NCBI GenBank assembly: GCA_011319805.1
Contig: SJRY01000245.1
Location: 124,001-188,000, forward strand
DNA length: 64,000 nt
From: Macrocybe gigantea
Taxonomy: Eukaryota; Basidiomycota; Agaricomycetes; Agaricales; Callistosporiaceae
Direction: 5' to 3'
The notes under the pieces were generated by a model that saw nothing but the letters and a program-made list of their open reading frames with translations, searched no databases and had not been told where the DNA came from. A program made the translations under genes and the position numbers. The first letter of the stretch is position 1, and every line of letters begins with the position of its first letter. This document shows, in pieces, positions 56,246-64,000 of the stretch.

Positions 56246-57113
56246 ATTACTTCATTGACGACTATCAGAAGGGTTGGGTTGGCACCCTCTTGCATGTACA
56301 TTTCACTATAATGAATATGGTTAATACATCGACGGGGTTCATGCCATTCCAACTCCGAATGGGTCACTCTCCCCACCTGATCCCTCCCCTCATAAGAGGT
56401 GACAGCAATACTATAGATGACATCTGCACAGGAGACATCATCGAAAAGCTATGGAGTGATGTCCAGAAGGCTCAAGATTGCCTGCTCATGGCTAAGATTG
56501 GGCAAAGTCTACAGGCTAATAAATTCTGTTCTGACCTATTCCCTTTCTCCCCTGGTGGACAGGTATTGCTTTCTATGCTTAGCTGACAGTGGCAGTACAT
56601 CAAATTGGGGAAAGATCGGGTCACCAAATTCTTACCTCACTTCAATGGTCCTTACAAGATCTCCAAGGTCTCATGCAATCATTCAAACATCATGATCGAA
56701 CTGCTGCCCGACTGCAACATTCACTCCATTTTTTACACGTCCAATGTTCGACCTTTTGTACCGAATGACACAAACCTCTTTTCTTCATGAGAACTCGAAC
56801 AACTCCCTCCGGTCATCATGGATGATGGCACAAAAGAGTACATTATCAACTGCATTATTGACGAATAGTGAAGAGGTAGAGGAATGCAGTATTTGGTGTT
56901 GTAGAAAGGATACAGTCCTCAAGAATATCGCTGGTTGCCTGCCTACAAAGTTGAAGACTGCGAAGCCCTCGATACTTGGCTCGCTTCATACCTATCACAT
57001 CTGCCTCCTCACTCCAAATTCTCTCATTGATGTACACAAAAATGCTGGTAGCTTTTTTCTAAAAGGGTTTTTTGATGCACCCATGCTGTTGAATTTTTTA
57101 GGGAGGGGGAGAG

Positions 57114-57311
57114 TGTAATCCTGGTGCCTGGGTTACATCATCAGTCATGTGCTTACATACTTAGGTCACCACTCCGAATCTGACCTTACTTCTTTTCCTC
57201 CATCATCTTTGCTTATCGCTATGTATACACTTTGCTCTCACAATATACATTAGTCCGATTCTCTCACCCGACTTGTAAGTATTTGATGCCTTCTTCCAAG
57301 ATGTATTTACA
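57114..57311 (+). repeat. 3' LTR of gypsy B
   Basis: TGTAATCCTGGTGCCTGG...GATGTATTTACA, directly after the purine tract GGGAGGGGGAGAG. Confidence 0.88.
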
Positions 57312-57805
57312 CCCTGTTGGTTTAACAGGCATGACTCCAAGCATCGTTGATGCTTACAGACTGACATCGGATCATTCTCCACTGTCCTTATCATTAGATA
57401 TCCTGCTGCTGTACCTGTTTGATTTGCAGCAGACTCTGCTTAAAGACAGTGTGCCTGAGTTCATCTCTGACATTGCTGGTGATTTGCTCAGTATGGACTC
57501 AGTGCCAATTGAGACTGCTGATGACTTGGAGAGCATTCTCCAAACTCTCTCCAGGTTGGTCAACTGAGCTTGGGACCTCTATTCTAAGGAGTGCAAACTA
57601 TCAAAGCAGAGCAAAGACTGGTGGAACCAGCATTGTTCTAAGACTTTGGATACCTTCAGACAGACTCAGTCTGAAGGGGACCACCACATCTAGCAATAAG
57701 CTATTAAGAATGCTAAACATGTCTTCTTTGATTAGCAAATCAAGGAAGTCACTGAAAAGTCATGACGTTCCTAGGACCTAGCTGCATGGACAAAGCAAAG
57801 GCTGC

Positions 57806-60195
57806 TTTTTTTTTTTTTTTTAAATCAACAATTTATAAAGCAGTGCTCAATGGCAGTCTGCTTGTAAATACACAATGGCATCTACAATAAATATGACTAG
57901 TCCGAAGGAAACCGGGCTGAAGGGATGTACATAGAGGGCATATTCACCCTGTTGTCTCCTGCCCGTGCGCGTGCCTCTTAGGCACGCGCTCATGCTGACT
58001 CGCTCGCTCGGCCTGCGTCCCCCAGCTCCTAAGAGCCAGACGTGGTCACTTCCACGTAAAGGGTCCCAAAGGGCCCATAACAACAGGTGTCGCAGAGTCT
58101 GCGATGCACAATTATGCTCGGTGTTCGCTTTCGTCGAGCACCCTGTTGAATTGATGCTCTGGGTCCCCCAGCCCGAAGGCCAGTTGCAGTTGCTTCCGCG
58201 CAAAGGCCCCGCAAGGAGCCATAACCCTGAGTATCCCCTACTACGAAGGGGCAGTTACCTGCCCCCCGGATCCGGGATAAAAGCACCCGCTGCCTTATTA
58301 GACGTTAGGTACTTAACGAACCAGGAACGCACAAAGGCGTCATACTGGCGTTCGGCTGGTCTGTTCCAATTACAGCACAGAGTCATAACGTGAACAGAGT
58401 CCTCAGGACCCCGCCCGCACGAGCACTCATCGCTCTCGACAAAATTAAACCGCGCTCGATACGCATTGATCAGTGCGTATCCACATGCGACGCGACAGCA
58501 GCGAGCAAATAGCTCGTTGCCTGTCACCAATTTCATGAAGCCCGTTCTCTTACGAAGCGGACGCTCATAGGACTCAGGCTTTCCAGCATCATGGAATCGG
58601 AACGTGGAGGCGCCAATGTATTTCTTGATTCCAAAATCATGGAACCAAAAGGCATGCATATCATCATCCGCCTCCTTGCGGAGAGCGTCTGTGGTATAGA
58701 GGAGGCTATGCTCCTGAGGTATGTCAAGGCCACGCACTGACTCGTGTGCTTCGACTTGGATAGCCCACTTCCAAGAGGAGGGGACGTGCCAGAATGAAAT
58801 CTGGTGCAGCTCGGATCGGGCAAACCAAGCCTGCAATAAGGTGCACAGTGCAATGGAATGCGACTGCACAGAGTGAGGGTTACAATCGACAATGCGATTG
58901 ATCGCATTCATCGAGTCGAGGAAGCACACGATGGATGTGGCTCCATCCTGTGCGATAGCCCTCTGGATCGACATACGCAATCCAATTAGCTCGGAGTCAT
59001 CGCTTGTCGCTTTACTGACAGGCTGATGAGTTTCGAAAACGAGTGTATTGCCTCGGTAGACCCGGGATGAGTACACTGACTGTCTGCGTGTATCGGCTTT
59101 CGTGGGTACGGCGCCATCACTACTTGTGTATACACAGTTGGGCTCAAGCTAGCATTCAGTGAGTGCCTGTTCGAGCGATGCACAATATGCCTTGACAGAG
59201 TCTTCATCTCTGCCAAGAAGCTTATGAATCTCAAGGCGGCTGCTGAACTGGTCAACGACGAAGTTTAGCCCCCCCTTGCGGGGGAGGCTGCTAGCCCAGG
59301 CCCAGTCCTATGATCGGACCGTTTAGCCAGGAGTTTCACACTCCGGCTTCAACTTAAGCAGTTACCTGGTTGTATTAGTCCAGAGTCCACCGACAGAGGA
59401 GTTAGGTCTCTCGAGCCAAGGACTGGAGACTGTCCAGCCTTGCTACGGCCCAGCGGTGTCTGGGCGCTACCCACGTGCCTGCCTTCCCGTCCCTCAGCAG
59501 ATGGTTCACTGATGCCCTTAGGTGCAGATCCCCATCTGTCCAAGGTCTCTGTCTTGCCACGTGCCTCCCAGACTGGCATCCGATATCACAGCAAGGTCCA
59601 TGGTCCTCCCATGACAGGTTCCTACAGGGGAAGCCCTTACTGAACAGGTCTGGATCTGCTTCTGCCTTTGGCGTACTGCACGTGACTAACCATCTCGTGA
59701 TCATTGCCAACAGCTCTCACTTAGACCGGGTACCCTGTTGGCTCAAACGCCATCGGGTGGTTATCAGGTCCTTCCTGGTATGGTCCCTTATCCTTTCAGC
59801 CCCTACCTTTTAAGATCGGGGTTCACGTGTGGTCTGCCGGATTAAGGCATTGTCCGGCACTTACATCCCAAGGCCATCCATGCTAAGGGAAACCCGGTCA
59901 CGTGAGTTAGGGTCATGTAACACTTGACCCACATAGTGGGGTAAGTCACATGTGTGACGCATAACCCAGCTTACGTCACGTGCCAGCTGCTTAGTCACAT
60001 GACCAAGTCACCTCCCTCGTGGGAACAACTGTCACAGGGTCATGATACTTCCTGCCCGCGTCACATGGAACCAGCTCCGGACACTTCCGGATGCAAACCT
60101 GAAGATGCCACCTCCAGGACTAGAACCCGCGGCTTCGTGGCTTGCCACAGCTACAGGACTACCTGACTCGCGTTTACCGCTATGCAACCAGCCCT
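57806..60195 (-). mobile_element. tRNA-headed, LINE-tailed composite, copy 3 (longest)
   Basis: Minus strand: tRNA-like head 60195-60103 (B box GGTTCTAGTCC), body to about 59256 with the GGCTAAACTT junction, then the last ~1.4 kb of the LINE (RNase H, Cys/His end, 3' UTR) and poly(A) (T-run 57806-57821). It is CpG-rich and the least decayed composite. Inserted in an older LINE copy, whose two halves continue on either side. I could not define a clear target duplication. Confidence 0.88.
58255..59148 (-). CDS. RNase H plus Cys/His-region ORF of composite copy 3
   Basis: An open frame of 297 codons runs from after TAG (59151-59149) to 58255. It has all RNase H catalytic blocks: TSSDGAVPTKAD (D), DDSELIGLRMSIQ (E), VCFLDSMNAINRI (D) and the FWHVPSSWKWAIQVEAHE end. 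The C-terminal LINE region follows, with ECSCGRGPEDSVHVMTLC and RSWFVKYLTSNKAAGAFIPD. It lacks an ATG before the RNase H core; the first Met is internal. It is intact while the same region of the full-length LINE is frameshifted. It may be a passive remnant or a trans-acting helper protein; the sequence cannot decide. Confidence 0.7.
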   Translation of the reverse strand, partial: LEPNCVYTSSDGAVPTKADTRRQSVYSSRVYRGNTLVFETHQPVSKATSDDSELIGLRMSIQRAIAQDGATSIVCFLDSMNAINRIVDCNPHSVQSHSIALCTLLQAWFARSELHQISFWHVPSSWKWAIQVEAHESVRGLDIPQEHSLLYTTDALRKEADDDMHAFWFHDFGIKKYIGASTFRFHDAGKPESYERPLRKRTGFMKLVTGNELFARCCRVACGYALINAYRARFNFVESDECSCGRGPEDSVHVMTLCCNWNRPAERQYDAFVRSWFVKYLTSNKAAGAFIPDPGGR

Positions 60196-61439
60196 TTTCT
60201 GACTGACCAGTCAATTCAGATAAACTCAATGATCTCGAATCTCATCCTGTGTGGGACTACATTCCATTCTCTGCTGCAGAACTCCGAGAGTCCTTGGAAT
60301 CATGCAGCAATATCTTGGCCCCTGGACCTGACCATTTGTTATGGGAAGACATCAAGCAGCTGGTGAAATTCCCTCACTTGGCTGGTTTTGTCCTGAATAT
60401 CGCTAACTCGCATTGTCGATTATAATCCCCACTCTGCACAGTTGCATTCTATTGCTCTGTGCACTTTATTGCATGCTTGGTTCGCCCAGTCTGAGCAGCA
60501 CCAGATAACATTCTGGCATGTCTCTTCCTATTGGAAGTGGAGTATTCAAGTCAAGGCACACAATTTTGCATGTGGCCTTGATGTCCCTCAGGGACCTCAT
60601 CCTCTTTATACCAAAGACGCACTCTGCAAGGAGGCGGATGACAATATGCATGCCTCTTGGTTTCACGATTCAGAAATCAAGAAATATATTGGTGCCTCCA
60701 TGTTTCATTTTTATGATGTGGGAAAACCAGAGTCCTATAAATGCCCACTCTGTAAAAGAATGGGTTTCATGAAGTTGGTGACAGGCAATGAGCTATTTGC
60801 TTGTTGCTGTTACATCACTTGCGGACACGTGCTGATTAATGCATATCGAGCACGGTTCAATTTTGTCGAGAGCGATGAATGCTCTTGCAGATGTGGGCCT
60901 GAGGACTCCATCCATGTTATGACTCTGTGCCGTAACTGGGACAGGCCAACTGAATGCCAGTATGATGCCTTTGTGTGCTCCTAGTTCATTAAGTACCTAA
61001 CGTCGAACAAGGCAGCAGGTGCTTTTATTCTGGATCCAGGAGGTGGGTAACTGCCCTTTCATAGTGGGGGATCCTCTGGGTTATGGCTCCTCATGGGGCC
61101 TTTGCACAGAAGCAACTGCAACCAGCCTTCAGGCTGGGGGACCTAGAAGATCAATTCAGTGAGGTGTTTGATGAAAGCAAACACTGAGCGTTATTATGAG
61201 TTGCAAACTCTGTGATGCTTGTTGTTACAGGCCCTTTGGACCCCTTATATAGAACTAACCACATCTGGCTTCTAGGAACTGGGGGATGCAAGCCTAGCGG
61301 GTGAGTTAGCACAAGCGTGAGCCTAAGTGGCATAGACACGGGCAGGAAACAGCAGGGTTAGTGCACCCTCTATGTATCTCGCCTCAGTCTAGTTTCATTC
61401 AGACTAGTTGTATTTATTGTAGATACCCTTGTATATATA

Positions 61440-61921
61440 CAGTACCCTTGCAAAAGTTTTGCAACATCACATGTAAATAATAAACAAAAATTACTCTCTA
61501 CACCTGCCCATACCTCACCTACCATGCCTAAGACAAACACATCACCAGAGCTGCGATCCCTTATCTATTACAAATTCAAAGAAAACATGCCAATTCAAGA
61601 TATTGCTACTTTTGTTGGAAGGGACTGCAGCACTATTTTTCGCATTCTCAAAAACTATGATACCCAAGGTCATTTTGATGAGAAGACCACTCAAGCTAGA
61701 TGAGCAGTCTATATGACATCTCAAAGTTTCTCTAGATGGAAATAGACACCAAACTCTCTCCGAGCTCATCCAAAATGTCAACACCTCTCGAGATGATCCT
61801 GTCCATCCAAACACTGTTAGGAGGGCTATTAGCAATCATTTAGGTATGAAAGGACATGTTGCAGCCAAGAAACCTTATCTCAAGCCTGAGCATCAGAAGG
61901 CACAGCTTGTATGGGCAAAGG
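61440..61921 (+). pseudogene. Tc1/mariner transposase, 5' part
   Basis: Begins CAGTACCCTTGCAAAAG as at 17745. Contains the helix-turn-helix stretch (MPIQDIATFVGRDCSTIF) and DTVRRAISNHLGMKG, and ends at HQKAQLVWAK where unrelated sequence begins. It lacks the catalytic half. Confidence 0.75.
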
Positions 61922-62011
61922 TGTTAGAAATGCCTCTCCTGTCTGGACTTGTGCATAGGACAGGACCCAGGCTATGCACCTAGCAATGCACACAGCCTAT
62001 GGCTGCATGCG
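61922..62011. other. Unassigned 90-bp spacer
   Basis: GTGTTAGAAATGCCTCTCC... to ...GGCTGCATGC. No match to other elements in the window. Confidence 0.4.
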
Positions 62012-62555
62012 CGGGCCCCAGTAGCCCAGTGGATAACATCGCCACCAAAGACTGGAGAGGTAGTTGCGCACCACCAGAAGGATTGGGGTTCGATTCCTCT
62101 CATCCTCAGTACCCATAAAGCTGGGAAAGGCATGTGACCTGTCAGAGGTTACTATCACATGCTCGGTTCACATGGGTCAGGTGATGCTGATACTATGGGA
62201 AAGATTGGTTGCATTGATCACCTGGCCTGGGTATGGTGCCTGAATTGATAACTTGGGGCCCGGATTCAAGGAGTCACATGACATTTATAGAATGGCACAT
62301 GATCCAGGTGGGAGTGATCGATCATACCCCAAAGTGGCACACTAGACCTTGAGTCTGGTGTTCCATGCCTGAAATGGTCACATGATATCATGTGATCAAG
62401 TAGGGAGCAAAAGCATAGGGGCAGTAAGCGGAGTAGAATATAAATAGAACAAGCCGAATGTCTGGGTGATTCTAAGCTAGGCCATCCTCCACCACAGACA
62501 GTCACAGTCTGGTATCACCAGAGCCATCTGCTGACATAGAGTAGTCATTAGTCTC
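62012..62555 (+). mobile_element. SINE1b, 5' part (undisrupted)
   Basis: Head CGGGCCCCAGTAGCCCAGTGG with B box GGTTCGATTCC near 62089. The body contains both sites that are disrupted elsewhere: TCGGTTCACATGGGTC (LINE target) and CACATGACATTTATAG (A2 target). It ends near GTCATTAGTCTCAGTA. Confidence 0.85.
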
Positions 62556-63003
62556 AGTATGCTGTCCTTTGAAAGAGTCCAGCATGGATCGGAAAGGTCC
62601 AGCAGCAGAATGTCTAAGGAGAGCGACAACAGACAATGGTCTGAAGTCAATCTCAGGTCATCGCAAACAGCTGGAGCTACTCCCACCACATCAACAGGGG
62701 TGAACATCAAATCAATAACCGAGGGCCGAAGCTCCACGTTATGGAAAATGAAGGTCGGGCCATGATTAGATGGCTCCGCCTAGTCAAGACCAAGATCGAG
62801 CACTGCATTACACAACATCTCTCCTTGTGTACACTGCGAAGTATGGACTCCATCCCAGAGTTCATAATGATAATTGAAGTCCCCTCCTAGATAAGATAGG
62901 TTGGGGAAGTCAGGTCTTTCAGCACATTCATGCAGCGAATGAATAGCGCTTCTGTCTACGTCAGAGTAGGCGTTTGTGAGGAATAGAGGCTCCCCCAGAG
63001 TGG
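62556..63003 (-). mobile_element. LINE fragment, endonuclease region
   Basis: The minus strand reads ELRPSVIDLMFTPVDVV, DDLRLTSDHCLLSLSL and, further 5', GGDFNYHYELWD-like text and NAYSDVD. It corresponds to about 45190-45610 of the full LINE. Joined head to head with the plus-strand piece at 63004. Confidence 0.8.
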
Positions 63004-63630
63004 AGAAGCTGATTGGCCCAGTCCAAGCAGTACCAAATTACATTCTGGCACATCTCTTTCCACTGGAAGTGGGCTATTCAGATTGAGGCACATGAGTTTG
63101 TGCATGGACTTGATGACTCTGGAATCAAGAAATACATTAGTGCCTCCATGTTTTGATTCCATGATGCTGGAAAACCAGAGTCCTATGAGCGCCCATTTTA
63201 TAAAAGAATGGGCTTCATGAAACTGGTGACAGATAATGAGCTATATGCTTGCTGCTATCACATTGCTTGCGGACATGCACCGATCAATGCATATCAGGCA
63301 CAGTTCAATTTTGTCAAAAGTGATCAGTGCTCATGCAGACAAGGGCCTGAAGACTCCGTTCATGTTTTGACTTTGTGCCATAATTGGCACAGGCCAGCGG
63401 AATGCCAGTATAATGCCTTTCTGTACTCCTAGTTCATCAAGTATCTAACATTGAACAAGGTGGCAGGTGCTTTCATCACAGATCCAGGAGGCGAGTAACT
63501 GCCTTTTCATAGCAGGGGATTCTCTGGGTTATGCCTCTGCACAGAAGCAACCACAACTGGCCTTTGGACTGGAGGACCCAGAGCATCATGTCAGTATGGT
63601 GCTTGATGAAAGCAAATGCTGAGCTTCATT
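63004..63630 (+). mobile_element. LINE fragment, RNase H end to 3' UTR
   Basis: QYQITFWHISFHWKWAIQIEAHE-type start, a deletion, then GFMKLVTDNELYACCYHIAC, QCSCRQGPEDSVHVLTLC and the 3' UTR until SINE1 interrupts it at 63631. Confidence 0.8.
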
Positions 63631-63634
63631 GTAT

Positions 63635-64000
63635 GGGGCCCCAGTAGCCCAGTGGTTTAATCGCCACTAAAGACTGGAGAGGTGGCTGTGCAGTCACTGG
63701 AAAGGTTGTGGGTTCGATTCCTGCTCATCCCTTATACCTTGAAAGTAGGGATAGGCATGTGACCCATCATCAGTTACAGTCATGTGCTCGGTGACTCAGG
63801 TTGGTAATCAACTCTGAGGCAGTACCACGGTCATGTGACCTTCCGTAACTAGGGTGGTAACCTGGTCACGTGATAGGGATGATCATGAGAGCCCAAAGTG
63901 GCAGGTCAGGTGACCCCTGACAGGCCGTGCCTGAAATGGTCATGTGATTCATCATATGATGAAGTAGGGAGCGAAAGCACAGGGCACGGTAAGCAGGGGA
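63635..64000 (+). mobile_element. SINE1, 5' part cut by window end
   Basis: Head GGGGCCCCAGTAGCCCAGTGG, perfect B box GGTTCGATTCC near 63711, then the TCATGTGACC-rich SINE1 body to the edge. Low divergence from the copy at 49235-50177 (reversed). Confidence 0.85.

Larger units (their letters stand above)
55581..56790 (+). pseudogene. Integrase of gypsy B
   Basis: Zinc-finger end CTDCQCNKSSSS, then the core: DSIGIDFIGPLPKDSGFNCI (first D), CRTDINAEELAVLF, a diverged second-D region near 55870, and AYHLESDGASK just before the LTR-like insertion at 56019. After it: DYQKGWVGTLLHVHFTIMNM, STGFMPFQLRMGHSPHLIPP, then LADSGSTSNWGKIGSPNSYL-type C-terminal text and YKISKVSCNHSNIMIELLP (SH3-like region). 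No chromodomain is recognised. Stops at 55833, 55983 and others. Confidence 0.85.
50206..57311 (+). mobile_element. Ty3/gypsy element B, with LTRs
   Basis: 5' LTR at 50206-50407, gag, protease, RT, RNase H, integrase, then PPT (GGGAGGGGGAGAG, 57101-57113) and 3' LTR at 57114-57311. Flanks are the two sides of one LINE fragment. The candidate 5-bp duplications GCCTA and CCCTG match at only three positions, so it is old. Interrupted at 54541 by a truncated LINE and at 56019 by an LTR-like element. All ORFs are broken. Family as gypsy C. Confidence 0.9.
50178..61439 (+). mobile_element. LINE copy, internally deleted and twice interrupted
   Basis: The pieces are 50178-50205 (GGTTATTGATTTGATGTTCAT, end of the endonuclease), 57312-57805 (LTSDHSPLSLSLDILLL, SVPEFISDIAGDLL, WWNQHCSKTLDTF in frame fragments), 60196-60412 (start of RT, including SSPG-like and VKFPHLAGF) and 60413-61439 (RNase H to 3' UTR; 60442-60984 gives FWHVSSYWKWSIQVKAH, ADDNMHASWFHD, ECSCRCGPEDSIHVMTLC). 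The RT between LAFPH-type text and RNase H is deleted. Insertions are gypsy B (50206-57311) and composite copy 3 (57806-60195). The 3' end joins a Tc1/mariner piece without poly(A). Confidence 0.8.

Noticed and set aside
62012..62110. Functional tRNA genes at the SINE heads (GCCCCAGTAGCCCAGTGG...)
   Set aside because: A and B boxes are good, but no consistent cloverleaf with a standard acceptor stem was found and the sequence continues into a repeated SINE body.

Overview
The window looks like a repeat-filled heterochromatic block from an Agaricomycete (Basidiomycota) genome. The evidence is remnants of KDZ transposases with their CxC-type companion protein, chromodomain Ty3/gypsy elements, a Tad1-like LINE with an APE endonuclease and RNase H, and decay dominated by CGA-to-TGA changes at CpG. 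I see no host housekeeping gene, rRNA operon, CRISPR array or bacterial feature. Almost every base can be assigned to a mobile element, a tandem repeat, or a broken gene carried with them.

Layout. 1-6288: chromovirus copy A1 (minus strand; its left LTR is cut by the window edge). 6300-9670: decayed CxC5/CxC6-type KDZ-associated gene (plus). 9700-11095: two AT-rich satellites, one of which reverses orientation half way. 11290-13693: decayed Agaricomycete hypothetical gene (minus) containing a possible solo LTR. 13815-15866 and 17475-17740: GC-rich minisatellite split by a tRNA-headed, LINE-tailed composite element (15882-17474). 17745-18850: Tc1/mariner relic. 19495-20090: the minisatellite of 10.8 kb again. 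20116-25189: two decayed KDZ transposases (minus) separated by an ~87-bp satellite. 25200-28170: ~150-bp satellite split by SINE1. 28177-30960: gypsy element C, 5' half. 30960-32475: second composite (minus). 32476-34261: Ty1/copia relic. 34262-50177: nested stack of LINE and SINE copies, chromovirus A2 and a full-length LINE. 50178-61439: an internally deleted LINE that hosts gypsy B (which itself hosts a truncated LINE and an LTR-like element with a tRNA fold) and a third composite. 61440-64000: Tc1/mariner, SINE and LINE pieces.

How the parts relate. The LINE (43956-49067, 17-bp target duplication) appears to be the engine of the block. Its last ~50 bp plus poly(A) recur at the 3' end of every tRNA-headed element here: SINE1, SINE1b and a larger composite that carries the whole RNase H/zinc-knuckle end of the LINE. 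Exact or near-exact target duplications show that these units moved as wholes. Chromovirus A exists in two copies and shows an unusual expression layout: a predicted self-primer, a canonical -1 slippery heptamer between gag and pol, and a third small ORF whose ATG overlaps the pol stop (ATGA). All long coding regions except LINE ORF1, the capsid/nucleocapsid part of A2 gag and the RNase H ORF of one composite are broken.
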